64,000 nt of DNA from an uncultured Thermoanaerobaculia bacterium (GTDB lineage: Bacteria; Acidobacteriota; Thermoanaerobaculia; Multivoradales; Multivoraceae), in assembly GCA_951813015.1 (NCBI GenBank), contig CATOTG010000001.1:310001-374000 (forward strand). The letters run 5' to 3'. The position numbers and the translations under genes were made by a program. Position 1 is the first letter of the stretch. Each line of letters starts with the position of its first letter. Under the pieces are notes generated by a model. It did no database searches, was not told the origin of the DNA, and worked only from the letters and a program-made list of their open reading frames with translations. Below are positions 25,891 through 33,372 of the stretch, piece after piece.

Positions 25891-27230
25891 CGCCCGGTCT
25901 CCCGGTCTTCGGACTCGCGGCGCAGCCTGGCCGCCGCGGCATGCGCGGCCAGACCCTCCGTAGCCGCCAGCGCCTCGGCGGCGCCGGCCCAGGCCGCCGC
26001 GGCCTCCGTGGAAAACCGGACGGTGTGACTGCGCCGCAGGAAATCGTCCGTACCGAGGCCGGAGGCGAAGCGCGCGCTGCCGCCGGTGGGCAGAACATGG
26101 CTGGGACCGGCGACGTAGTCCCCGAATACGACCGGCGACGACGCGCCGACGAACACCGCGCCGGCGTTCCGGAGTTCGCCGGCCCTTTCCTCGGCCGCCC
26201 CGCCCATCAACTGCAGGTGTTCCGGAGCGATGCGGTCGGCGAGCGCAATCGCCCCGTCCAGGTCGGCGGTGACGAAGGCCGCTCCGTGGCGCTTAAGCGC
26301 CGCCGCGGCCGTCTCGGCGGTCGGCAGGTCCGCGAGCCGCGAGTCGACTTCGCTGCAAACACTCTGCGCGAGCTCGTCGCTGTCGGTGACCAGGACGGCG
26401 ACCGCGAGCGGATCGTGCTCCGCCTGGGCCAGCAGATCGGCGGCGACGCACTCCGCCGGAGCACCGGCAGTGGCGACGATGACGACCTCCGACGGCCCGG
26501 CGTCCCGGTCGACGCCGACATCCGACGCGACGTGCTGCTTGGCCGCCGCGACCCAGGCGTTGCCCGGCCCCGCGATCAGGTCGACGGAACGGATCGACTC
26601 GGTGCCGTAGGCGAGCGCCGCGACCGCATGGGCGCCGCCCATGCCCCACACCTCGTCCACTCCGGCGAGATCCAGAACGTGCCGCAGCACCGCACTGTCC
26701 CGGTAAGCCTGGGGCGGTGTCGCGACGACGATCTCCTCCACGCCGGCGAGCCGGGCCGGCACCGCGGTCATCAGCACGGTCGACGGATAGGGGAAGCGGC
26801 CGCCCGGCACGTACAGGCCGACCCGGCGAACAGCGATCCGGCGCTCCTCGATCCGGACGCCGTCCCGGTCGACGCGCTCGACCCCCGGCCCGCGCAGCAG
26901 GGCGCGGTGATACGTCTCGATCGCGCCCCGGGCGCGCCCGATCGCGTCGAGAACCGCCGGCTCGATCTCGTCGCCGGCTGGTCGCGGGCAGTCGCCGGCA
27001 AGGCGCAGCGCGGCGGTCGAGGAGGCGTCATGGCCATCGAAGCGGCGCACTGCCTCGAGCAGGGCGGCGTCGCCGCCGGCCCGCACCCGATCCACGATCT
27101 CGGCCGCCGTCCGGCGAATCTGAACAGCAGGGCCGCCGCGGCCCCGCCGGTCGAGGAGTTCCAGGCGTTCCCGTCCGGCGAAACTCCCCGCGGCGACGAC
27201 GCGAAGCGCGCTGCCGCCGACCTCAGCCAT
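25887..27230 (-). CDS. hisD: Histidinol dehydrogenase
   Basis: 447 residues, zinc-dependent, oxidising histidinol to histidine in two NAD-linked steps. It has LYVPGGRFPYPSTVLMTAVP, DLIAGPGNAWVAAAK, DAGPSEVVIVA, LLAQAEHDPLA with zinc-ligand Gln and His, and AIALADRIAPEHLQL. The start at 27230 overlaps the hisG end by 8 bp. The last 60 residues are Ala-rich but collinear with the family. Confidence 0.95.
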   Translation of the reverse strand: MAEVGGSALRVVAAGSFAGRERLELLDRRGRGGPAVQIRRTAAEIVDRVRAGGDAALLEAVRRFDGHDASSTAALRLAGDCPRPAGDEIEPAVLDAIGRARGAIETYHRALLRGPGVERVDRDGVRIEERRIAVRRVGLYVPGGRFPYPSTVLMTAVPARLAGVEEIVVATPPQAYRDSAVLRHVLDLAGVDEVWGMGGAHAVAALAYGTESIRSVDLIAGPGNAWVAAAKQHVASDVGVDRDAGPSEVVIVATAGAPAECVAADLLAQAEHDPLAVAVLVTDSDELAQSVCSEVDSRLADLPTAETAAAALKRHGAAFVTADLDGAIALADRIAPEHLQLMGGAAEERAGELRNAGAVFVGASSPVVFGDYVAGPSHVLPTGGSARFASGLGTDDFLRRSHTVRFSTEAAAAWAGAAEALAATEGLAAHAAAARLRRESEDRETGR

Positions 27231-27861
27231 CGCCGGTCTCCGTCTCTTCGAGCGAGCCGAGCAACCCGCTCAGCCGCCGGCGGTGAGCGTGAAACGACGC
27301 CCGGTTGACGACGAAGGTCGGCGCCACCTCTGCCAGCACCTCGACCTCGTGCAGGTCGTGGGTCCGGAGCGTGCCGCCGGTCTGAACGATGTCAACCGCC
27401 ACGTCGGTCAGGTCGAGCAAGGGTCCGAGCTCGATCGAGCTCGTCAGGTGGATCACCTCGACGTGGAGGTTCCGGGCGGCCAGCAGCCGCGCCGCCCAGG
27501 TCGGATAGCGGGTCGCCGCCCGTAGCTGGCCGCTGCGCTTCGGCAGCTCCGGAGTATCGGCGATCAGGGACAGGCGGCTCCTGCCGTCCTTCAGCTGGAG
27601 CGGCCGGAAGATGTCGGGTTGGGTCTCTTCGAGCACGTCCGAGCCGACGATCGCGCAGTCGACGATCCCGTGCTCGACGTAGAGCGGCAGGTCCCAGTCC
27701 TTGAGCAACAGCACCTCGACCGGGGTTCCCAGCACGTTCTGGTCGGGGAACCGCTGGCGCAGGCGCGCGGAAACCAGGCCGTCGAGGTTCAGCCCCGCGG
27801 TCTCGAGGGAGGCGCGCGCCGGGCCCAGATTCCGCCCCTTGGGCAGGCCAAGGGTGATCAT
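27223..27861 (-). CDS. hisG: ATP phosphoribosyltransferase, short form
   Basis: 212 residues, the short HisG lacking the C-terminal ACT-like regulatory domain. It therefore needs HisZ, which is encoded directly upstream. It has ITLGLPKGRNLGPA, the PRPP-binding DVAVDIVQTGGTLRT, and VDCAIVGSDVLEE. It catalyses the first, committed step of histidine synthesis. ATG 27861 overlaps the hisZ stop (ATGA); the upstream extension of the frame lies within hisZ. Confidence 0.95.
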   Translation of the reverse strand: MITLGLPKGRNLGPARASLETAGLNLDGLVSARLRQRFPDQNVLGTPVEVLLLKDWDLPLYVEHGIVDCAIVGSDVLEETQPDIFRPLQLKDGRSRLSLIADTPELPKRSGQLRAATRYPTWAARLLAARNLHVEVIHLTSSIELGPLLDLTDVAVDIVQTGGTLRTHDLHEVEVLAEVAPTFVVNRASFHAHRRRLSGLLGSLEETETGDG

Positions 27862-28862
27862 GACTGCGGCGCCGCGTTGCCGAGCTCCAGCAACAGGTCG
27901 AGACCGCACGAGAAGCCGACCGCCGAGCAGTCGCCGCTGAGCGACCGGAACACCTTGTCGTAACGGCCGCCGACGCCGAGGGCCAGGGCGGTCCCCGGCG
28001 CGTAGGCAGCGAACATCAGGCCGTCGTAGTAGCCGCGCCGGCCGGCGCCGACGCTGATCCGCGGATCGAGGGCGGCAGCCGCGAACTCGGCCAGGTCGAC
28101 CTCGATCTCGACGCCGGCGTCACGGTACGCGGCGGACAACCGGTCCCGCAGGCCGAGCAGCCCGGACACCGCCTCTGCGGTGCCGCCCAGCACCGAGAGG
28201 TCGGTCGGATAGCCGCGTTCGACGACATCGGCCAGACCGGCCCTGCGGGCGGCGGTCCGTTCGCGGCTGGCGATGCGCTGCGCGAGCTCGGGGGCTTCCT
28301 GCTCGCCGGCACCGGCCAGCAGAGCCTCGTCGAGCGCTCCGGCCACGCCGAGCACGACGCGCAGAGCGTGCTCCTCGCCGTCGACGGGCTCAGGGGCCTC
28401 CCTGCCCGCCTCGAGCAGCAGGTCGAAGAACAGGGTCAGCATCTGTTCGTCCGCTTCGGCCTCGTCGCCGCCGAGGAGTTCCGCCCCCAACTGGGAGTAC
28501 TCGCGCATCCGACCGGGACGCAGCGGCTGGTGACGCACGACATCGCCCCGGTAGTAGAGGCGCAGCGGCAGTTCCAGCTCGTCCAGGTGAGGGGCGAGCA
28601 GTCGCGCCAGCATCGGCGTGAAGTCGCCCCGCAGAACGAGCAGTTGACCGTCCCGGTCGACGAAGCGGTAGAGCTGCTCCAGCCGCCGACCCGTCAGCAA
28701 CGGCCGGTAGGGCTCGAAGTAGTCGAGGATGGGCAGCAGGACCTCGGCGAAACCGCGCTCCTCCAGCAGCGCGGAGAGTCGCGCCTCCAGCAGGCGGCGC
28801 CGCCTGGCGCTGTCGAACAGGGCGGCCGACACCCCCGTCGGCAAGCCGGCCGAGATCTTCAA
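27858..28862 (-). CDS. hisZ: ATP phosphoribosyltransferase regulatory subunit
   Basis: 334 residues, a catalytically inactive histidyl-tRNA-synthetase paralogue. Class II motif 2 is seen as VLRGDFTPMLARLLAPH and LYYRGDVVRHQPLRPGRMRE, with motif 3 near ALGVGGRYDKV. It is about 100 residues shorter than HisRS and lacks the anticodon-binding domain. With short HisG it forms the hetero-octamer that allows histidine feedback. The TTG at 28862 follows GGAGGG at good spacing and overlaps the aroDE stop (TTGA). It is the first his gene of the block. Confidence 0.93.
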   Translation of the reverse strand: MKISAGLPTGVSAALFDSARRRRLLEARLSALLEERGFAEVLLPILDYFEPYRPLLTGRRLEQLYRFVDRDGQLLVLRGDFTPMLARLLAPHLDELELPLRLYYRGDVVRHQPLRPGRMREYSQLGAELLGGDEAEADEQMLTLFFDLLLEAGREAPEPVDGEEHALRVVLGVAGALDEALLAGAGEQEAPELAQRIASRERTAARRAGLADVVERGYPTDLSVLGGTAEAVSGLLGLRDRLSAAYRDAGVEIEVDLAEFAAAALDPRISVGAGRRGYYDGLMFAAYAPGTALALGVGGRYDKVFRSLSGDCSAVGFSCGLDLLLELGNAAPQS

Positions 28863-30430
28863 GGTTGTCCCTCCAGACCCAGGGCCGCGGCGCCGACCTC
28901 GAAGGGCAAAGCCCTTCCGGTCATCGCCTCGAACTGCGAGAGCCCCTGGTGCAGGAGCACCTCCCGACCGCCGATGACCAACAGGCCCCTGGCCGCGAGC
29001 GCCCGGCGCCAGGGCGTTGGACCGCCGCCGTAGACCAGCTCGACCGCGGCCGCCGAGGGTCGAAGCGACGCCGGGTCGCAGGGCAGAGGATCGTCGGCCC
29101 GGTGACCGAGAGAGGTCGCGTTGACCACGATGTCGAAGGCGCCGGGTTCCAGCTCCTCGAGCGGCACGAAGGCGACGCCGAGCGACTCGGCGGCAGCCCG
29201 TCCGGTCGACTCCGTGCGGTTGGCGAGTGCGACCCGGGCGCCGGCCGCGGCCAGACCGAGAGCGGCGGCCCGACCGGCGCCGCCGGCGCCGATGACCACC
29301 GCCTCGCGGCCCGGCAGATCGAACCCGCCCCGTCGGAGCGGGCCTGTGACCCCCTCGGGATCCGTGCTCCTTGCTCTCCACCGCCTGCTCGCGGCGCGAC
29401 TGCGGCCCGGCAACAGGGTGTTCGCGCCTTGGGCCGCGCGCGCCAGGTCCCCCGCCTCAAAGGCCGCTGCAAGCGCCGCCGCCTTGTGCGGCGCGGTCAC
29501 GCTCAGGCCGCAGAGCGGCAGTCCGGCCCGGTCGAAGAAGTCGGAGAGGACGATCTCGCGCCAGAAGGTCTCGAAGCTGGGCGCATCGAAGGCGACATAG
29601 AGGGCTTCCTCGCCGCGGTCGCGGTAGCCGGCGTTGTGGAGCCTGGGCGACAGGCTGTGGGCCGCCGGATGGCCGACGACGCCGAACAGCCGCGAGGCCC
29701 GGTGGAGGTTCGGCAGGCCGTAATCGAATCGCAACCGTTCAATCGACGGCTGGCCGGGCGCGGCGGCGAGCGGCCCCGCGGCGCCGTAGATCCACGGCGC
29801 GCCAAGACGCGGCGCCACGAGCCGGGTCCAGCTGCCTGTGGCGCCCATGGAGAAGGCGGCGACATCGCCCCGGCCCGAGCCGAGCAGCAACTCGAGCGGC
29901 ACGAGCTCCTCGCCGGAGTTCTGTGCCCTGGTCACCAGCTTGTACAGCCGCGCCTCGACCCCGGAAACCTGTCTCAAGCGGCCCCGCAGAACCTTCAGGT
30001 TCCGTGCCCGGCCATGCCACGACACGACGCGACGCCGGGGTTCGACTGCTTCCAGGACGGCCCTGCCGAGATCGCGGTCCGCCTCGATGTCAACGAGGTC
30101 GTATCCCCGTGCGGCGGCAAACAGCGCCGCCCGCCGCTCCGGATCGACCGTTGCGCGGCCGCCTTCCGCTTCGCTTCGCAGTGTGTAGAGGAGCTCGCCG
30201 GCGAAGCGTTCCCGCAACCACTCGACGTCCACGTCGCCGACCAGATCCGCGCGGACCTCCAGGCAGTCCGCCTGCTCCGAGAGCACGCGCACCTCGTCGC
30301 CGGAGGCGCTCGGCGTCTCCGTCAACGACGCGACCAATGTCGCTCTCCGAGCGACCTCCGTAGACGTCGCTCTCCGAGCGACCTCCGCAGATGTCGCGTT
30401 CCTGGCGACCTCCGCAGAAGTCGCGCTCAT
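28859..30430 (-). CDS. aroDE: Fused type I 3-dehydroquinate dehydratase and shikimate dehydrogenase
   Basis: 523 residues. An AroD-like domain (about 30-250) shows CLEVRADLVGDV, VVSWHGRARN, the likely Schiff-base Lys in RLYKLVTRAQ, and FSMGATGSWTRL. An AroE-like domain (about 265-523) shows FGVVGHPAAHSLSPRLHN, SVTAPHKAAA, the NADP-binding VIGAGGAGRAAALGL and VNATSLGHR. It would carry out steps 3 and 4 of the shikimate pathway, feeding chorismate to TrpE. The first 27 residues are a repeat of (A/S)TS(A/T)EVAR from a 27-bp array. The ATG at 30430 follows GGAGG; a TTG at 30343, right before LVASLTETP, also has a GGAGAG site and may be the ancestral start. Confidence 0.88.
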   Translation of the reverse strand: MSATSAEVARNATSAEVARRATSTEVARRATLVASLTETPSASGDEVRVLSEQADCLEVRADLVGDVDVEWLRERFAGELLYTLRSEAEGGRATVDPERRAALFAAARGYDLVDIEADRDLGRAVLEAVEPRRRVVSWHGRARNLKVLRGRLRQVSGVEARLYKLVTRAQNSGEELVPLELLLGSGRGDVAAFSMGATGSWTRLVAPRLGAPWIYGAAGPLAAAPGQPSIERLRFDYGLPNLHRASRLFGVVGHPAAHSLSPRLHNAGYRDRGEEALYVAFDAPSFETFWREIVLSDFFDRAGLPLCGLSVTAPHKAAALAAAFEAGDLARAAQGANTLLPGRSRAASRRWRARSTDPEGVTGPLRRGGFDLPGREAVVIGAGGAGRAAALGLAAAGARVALANRTESTGRAAAESLGVAFVPLEELEPGAFDIVVNATSLGHRADDPLPCDPASLRPSAAAVELVYGGGPTPWRRALAARGLLVIGGREVLLHQGLSQFEAMTGRALPFEVGAAALGLEGQP

Positions 30431-30453
30431 GCGACCTCCGCAGAGGTGGCTGT
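30339..30453 (-). repeat. 27-bp tandem array over the aroDE start
   Basis: Units begin at 30339, 30366, 30393 and 30420 (27, 27, 27 and 26 bp), plus a partial fifth. Read on the minus strand, each full unit contains GGAGGTCG, a Shine-Dalgarno core. The unit nearest the promoter carries the ATG of aroDE; the rest encode nine-residue repeats in the protein. The two units at 30339-30392 are almost identical, and the 30393 and 30420 units differ at more positions. Confidence 0.9.
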
Positions 30454-30480
30454 TCGGGGTTCGTCGGTTGTCGGGTTCAA
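30427..30480 (-). CDS. Possible 17-codon upstream frame coupled to aroDE
   Basis: A TTG at 30480 lies 9 nt after a perfect AAGGAGG (30499-30516 region) and opens 17 codons (NPTTDEPRTATSAEVA) whose TGA overlaps the aroDE ATG as ATGA, the same coupling seen between most genes of this operon. The ribosome site sits in the 3' arm of a 12-bp hairpin, so ribosome access would depend on that hairpin opening. This is a prediction from signals only. Confidence 0.3.
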   Translation of the reverse strand: MNPTTDEPRTATSAEVA

Positions 30481-30484
30481 ACGG

Positions 30485-30516
30485 GAAGACCTCCTTCGAT
30501 CCGAAAGGAGGTCTTC
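30485..30516 (-). promoter_or_regulatory. Leader hairpin enclosing a ribosome-binding site
   Basis: GAAGACCTCCTT (30485-30496 on the plus strand) and AAGGAGGTCTTC (30505-30516) form a perfect 12-bp stem with an 8-nt loop. It lies 54 nt before the aroDE ATG. No T-run follows (CCCGTTTG), so it is not a standard intrinsic terminator. One arm holds AAGGAGG and the other its anti-Shine-Dalgarno complement ACCTCC. The free ACCTCC arm could instead pair with the GGAGGTC copies at the aroDE start. Confidence 0.6.
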
Positions 30517-30528
30517 TTGAGTACCCTC

Positions 30529-30552
30529 GTCCCGGACCGTGCGTACCGGGAC
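30529..30552 (-). promoter_or_regulatory. Second leader hairpin
   Basis: GTCCCGG and CCGGGAC pair over 7 bp around a 10-nt loop, 11 nt downstream of the leader-peptide stop and upstream of the 12-bp hairpin. The CCCGGG just before it, and CCTGG/CCAGG spanning the Trp codons, offer competing pairings. A ribosome stalled on the Trp or His codons could therefore shift the fold. No clear mutually exclusive terminator/antiterminator pair could be drawn by eye. Confidence 0.4.
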
Positions 30553-30563
30553 CTGGCCCGGGT

Positions 30564-30656
30564 TCAGCCCTTGCCGTGACCGTGAGCCCACCAGGACGTC
30601 GCAACAATCCCCGTCGCCGGAGCGACAAACGCGGAAGTGCTGGCCGGTGATTGCAT
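30564..30656 (-). CDS. Putative Trp/His leader peptide of the aro-his-trp operon
   Basis: A 30-codon frame from ATG 30656 to TGA 30564, starting about 40 nt after the predicted transcription start. It ends ...GIVATSWWAHGHGKG-stop: two adjacent Trp codons (30593-30588) and two His codons (30584-30582, 30578-30576) in an eight-residue stretch next to the stop. Trp and His are both rare, and both are end products of the downstream operon. Leader peptides of trp operons in other bacteria likewise end in WW or WWW shortly before the stop. The ribosome site is weak (GGAA, 7 nt away). Hairpins follow at 30552-30529 and 30516-30485. Confidence 0.5.
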   Translation of the reverse strand: MQSPASTSAFVAPATGIVATSWWAHGHGKG

Positions 30657-30703
30657 GACGCGGTTCCAGGGGAAACGGGCCGGAATGGCTCCAGGAGGCT
30701 GGG

Positions 30704-30732
30704 ATACTGCATCGGAAGGTACGGACTGTCAA
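30704..30732 (-). promoter_or_regulatory. Sigma-70-like promoter for the aro-his-trp operon
   Basis: Perfect -35 TTGACA (plus-strand 30727-30732), 17-bp spacer, then CAGTAT (30704-30709), which keeps the conserved second A, fifth A and final T of the -10. Transcription would begin near 30697. It lies about 100 bp past the fabF stop and 270 bp before aroDE. In a GC-rich genome such a match is unlikely to be accidental, but no start site is known. Confidence 0.6.
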
Positions 30733-30760
30733 GCAGCTTCCGCCCCCCGCGGACTGAGCT

Positions 30761-30774
30761 GTCAGGCCTCTGAC
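30761..30774. promoter_or_regulatory. Short palindrome upstream of the operon promoter
   Basis: GTCAG-GCCT-CTGAC, a perfect 5-bp inverted repeat with a 4-bp centre, lies 28 bp upstream of the TTGACA box. Its position suits a regulator-binding site, but a palindrome this short can occur by chance. The rest of the fabF-aroDE gap shows no further gene. Confidence 0.25.
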
Positions 30775-30830
30775 GCGAGCTCGCTCCTGGCCAGGTGCGT
30801 TCCCACCCACGCACGTGCTGCCACGGGCTG

Positions 30831-32072
30831 CTAGGCGCGGGCCATGATCAACGCGCCGTTCGTGCCGCCGAAACCGAAGGAGTTGGTCAGCGCCGCATCG
30901 ACCTTCGACTCGCGCGGCTCGTGGGGCACGAAGTCCAGGTCGCACTCCTCGTCGGGCTCGTCCAGGTTGAGCGTCGCCGGCAACACCTGGCGGTCGACGG
31001 CAAGGGCCAGGAGGCCGGCTTCGACGCCGCCCGCGGCGCCCAGCAGGTGACCGGTCGAGGACTTCGTCGACGACACGGCCAACCGGTAGGCGTGGTCGCC
31101 GAACACGCGCTTGATCGCCCGGACCTCGGCGATGTCGCCGAGCGGCGTCGAAGTGCCGTGGGCGTTGACATAGTCGATCTGTTCCGCCGCGATCCCGGCG
31201 TCGTCAAGAGCCGCCCGCATGACGCGCGCGGCGCCGTCGCCGGTAGGTTCAGGCGCCGAAACATGGTAGGCGTCGGCGCTCATGCCGTACCCCAGGACCT
31301 CGGCGTAGGCGTGGGCGCCGCGCGCCAGGGCCGCCTCGCGCTCCTCCAGGATCAGCACGCCGGCGCCTTCGCCCAGAACGAAGCCGTCGCGCCCCTTGTC
31401 CCAGGGCCGCGACGCCCTGGCAGGCTCGTCGTTGCGGACCGACAACGCCTTCATCGCCCCGAAGCCGGCCATCGCCAGATCGCAGGTCGTCGCCTCGGCG
31501 CCGCCGGCGAAGGCGGCGTCGGCGTAGCCGTGCTGGATCAGGCGGAACGCGTCGCCGACGCCGTGCAGGCCGGTCGTGCAGGCGGTCGTGGGACAGGTGT
31601 TCGGCCCCTTGGCGCCGTGGCGGATCGAGATCTGGCCCGACGCCATGTTCGCGATCAGACCGGGGATGAAGAACGGCGACACCCGCCGCGGGCCACGATC
31701 CCGGAACGTGTCGTGCATGTGCTCGATCAGCGGCAGGCCGCCCATGCCTGAGCCGACGACCGTGGCGACGCGGTCGGCGTTGCCCTCGTCGATCTTCAGG
31801 CCGGAGTCCTCGCGAGCCAACGCCGCCGCGGCGACGGCGAACTGGATGAAGAGGTCGACACGGCGGATGTCCTTGCGATGCATGAACCGCTCCGCGTCGA
31901 AGTCGCGGACTTCGGCGGCGATCTTCGTCGCGTACAGGTCCGCGTCGACCCGCGTCAGCGCACCAACGCCGCTCCGGCCCTCCATCAGGCCGGCCCAGGT
32001 CGCTTCGGCGCCCACCCCGAGCGGAGATACGAGGCCGACCCCGGTGATGACGACGCGTCTACGGTCGCTCAT
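30831..32072 (-). CDS. fabF: 3-oxoacyl-ACP synthase II
   Basis: 413 residues, a condensing enzyme of fatty-acid elongation. The active-site Cys is in CPTTACTTGLHGVGDAF, the two His are in VNAHGTSTPLGD and STGHLLGAAGGVEA, and GFGGTNGALIMARA is the C-terminal glycine-rich segment. The usual TACATG is TACTTG here, a conservative variant. It is the last gene of the fab cluster, 77 bp after acpP. A weak hairpin (GTGCGT/ACGCAC) lies just past its stop. Confidence 0.96.
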   Translation of the reverse strand: MSDRRRVVITGVGLVSPLGVGAEATWAGLMEGRSGVGALTRVDADLYATKIAAEVRDFDAERFMHRKDIRRVDLFIQFAVAAAALAREDSGLKIDEGNADRVATVVGSGMGGLPLIEHMHDTFRDRGPRRVSPFFIPGLIANMASGQISIRHGAKGPNTCPTTACTTGLHGVGDAFRLIQHGYADAAFAGGAEATTCDLAMAGFGAMKALSVRNDEPARASRPWDKGRDGFVLGEGAGVLILEEREAALARGAHAYAEVLGYGMSADAYHVSAPEPTGDGAARVMRAALDDAGIAAEQIDYVNAHGTSTPLGDIAEVRAIKRVFGDHAYRLAVSSTKSSTGHLLGAAGGVEAGLLALAVDRQVLPATLNLDEPDEECDLDFVPHEPRESKVDAALTNSFGFGGTNGALIMARA

Positions 32073-32149
32073 GACGTTGCACGAATCCGTGTGTCAGCGA
32101 ACCCGCGCTCAGGCTGCGGAGCCGACCGGCGCCGGCCCGAGACGGCGCG

Positions 32150-32389
32150 CTACTCGGAGCCCTCGTGCGCCTGGATGTAGTCGGTGGCTTCCTTGACGGA
32201 GCCGATCTTCTCGGCATCCTCATCCGGAATCTCGATGCCGAACTCCTCCTCGAAGGCCATGACCAGCTCGACGATGTCGAGCGAGTCCGCACCGAGGTCG
32301 TCGGTGAAACTGGCCTGCGGAGTGACTTCGTCGGCATCGACTCCGAGCTGCTCGACGATGATGCTATTGACCTTTTCGACTACGGACAT
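32150..32389 (-). CDS. acpP: Acyl carrier protein
   Basis: 79 residues, very acidic. The phosphopantetheine-attachment Ser is in [19 protein letters not shown], the hallmark of bacterial ACP. ATG 32389 follows GAGGAA; a longer open frame upstream has no support and would add a basic, non-ACP segment. It lies between fabG (230 bp upstream, an unusually long gap for this cluster with no gene in it) and fabF. Confidence 0.98.
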   Translation of the reverse strand: MSVVEKVNSIIVEQLGVDADEVTPQASFTDDLGADSLDIVELVMAFEEEFGIEIPDEDAEKIGSVKEATDYIQAHEGSE

Positions 32390-32619
32390 TCTGGTTCCTC
32401 TTTGGGGAGTTTGGCGTTTTGCGGCCCGCTGACGGACGGAGACTATGCCACCACGAGGGCGATCCGTCCAACGAGCCGGATGCTCGACGTACGTCGCTCC
32501 CGGCTGACCTGCCGGTTGAATCCAGCAGCGCGGCGAGATCGAAGGCGGGGACCCGCGGGCAAAACGCCGGAAAGACGGCCAGACGGCCGGCGCACCCGGT
32601 TTCTGTTCGTGCAAGCTTC

Positions 32620-33366
32620 TCAGGTCATGCCGCCGCTGACGCTCAGGACCTCGCCGGTGACGTACGAGGCCTCCTCGCTTGCCAGGTACAGCACGGCGGG
32701 TGCAATGTCCTCCACCGTCCCGAGGCGCATCAGCCCGTGCTGCTCCAGGAAACGGTCACCGGCCCCCTCCGGCATGGCGGCGGTCATGTCCGTCTCGATG
32801 AAGCCGGGCGCCACGACGTTCACCGTGATCCCCCGGCTCAGCAACTCGCGCGCCAGGGACTTGCTGAACCCGATCAGCCCCGCCTTGGAGGCGGCGTAGT
32901 TCGCCTGCCCGGCGTTGCCGAGCACACCGGCCACGGATGACACCGATACGACCCGTCCGTAGCGGCGGCGCATCATGCCCCGCACGAGCGCCTTGGTCAG
33001 GACGAAGACACCGGTCAGGTTCACGTCCTGTACCCGCTGCCACTGGTCCAGGGTCATCCGGGCCAGCAGATTGTCGGCCACGATACCGGCGTTGTTGACG
33101 AGAATGTCGACCGCCGCGAAGTCCTTCGGAAGCCGGCGCACCGCGGCGGGCACCTCTTCGTGATCCGCCAGATCAAGCGCCAGCACGTGGGCTTCGCCTC
33201 CCGAGGCGGCAATCTCGTTCGCCGCTTCGTCCAGGAGTCCCTCGCTGCGAGCGGCCAACACGACGCGGGCGCCCTGCCGGGCCAGCAGCGCCGCACAGGC
33301 GCGGCCGATTCCGCGCGAGGCGCCGGTAACCAGGGCTGTGCGTCCACTCAGATCGAAGATGCTCAC
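32620..33366 (-). CDS. fabG: 3-oxoacyl-ACP reductase
   Basis: 248 residues, short-chain dehydrogenase. Cofactor loop [14 protein letters not shown] motif in [12 protein letters not shown], catalytic Ser in [11 protein letters not shown], and Tyr/Lys in [16 protein letters not shown]. Its position between fabD and acpP marks it as the fatty-acid reductase rather than one of the many other family members. GTG 33366 follows GGAG, 6 bp after the fabD stop. Confidence 0.96.
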   Translation of the reverse strand: MSIFDLSGRTALVTGASRGIGRACAALLARQGARVVLAARSEGLLDEAANEIAASGGEAHVLALDLADHEEVPAAVRRLPKDFAAVDILVNNAGIVADNLLARMTLDQWQRVQDVNLTGVFVLTKALVRGMMRRRYGRVVSVSSVAGVLGNAGQANYAASKAGLIGFSKSLARELLSRGITVNVVAPGFIETDMTAAMPEGAGDRFLEQHGLMRLGTVEDIAPAVLYLASEEASYVTGEVLSVSGGMT

Positions 33367-33372
33367 AGTCGT

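Noticed and set aside
30339..30453. CRISPR array
   Set aside because: Units of 27 bp follow each other without unique spacers and overlap coding sequence. The same holds for the 20-22-bp array at 36711-36855.
30485..30516. Classical intrinsic terminator in the aroDE leader
   Set aside because: The stem is strong but neither strand has a T-run directly after it, and one arm contains a ribosome-binding site, so it was annotated as a regulatory hairpin instead.
30431..30814. aroDE start at 30814
   Set aside because: The added 128 residues are low-complexity and run across the promoter and leader. The ATG at 30430 has a good ribosome site.
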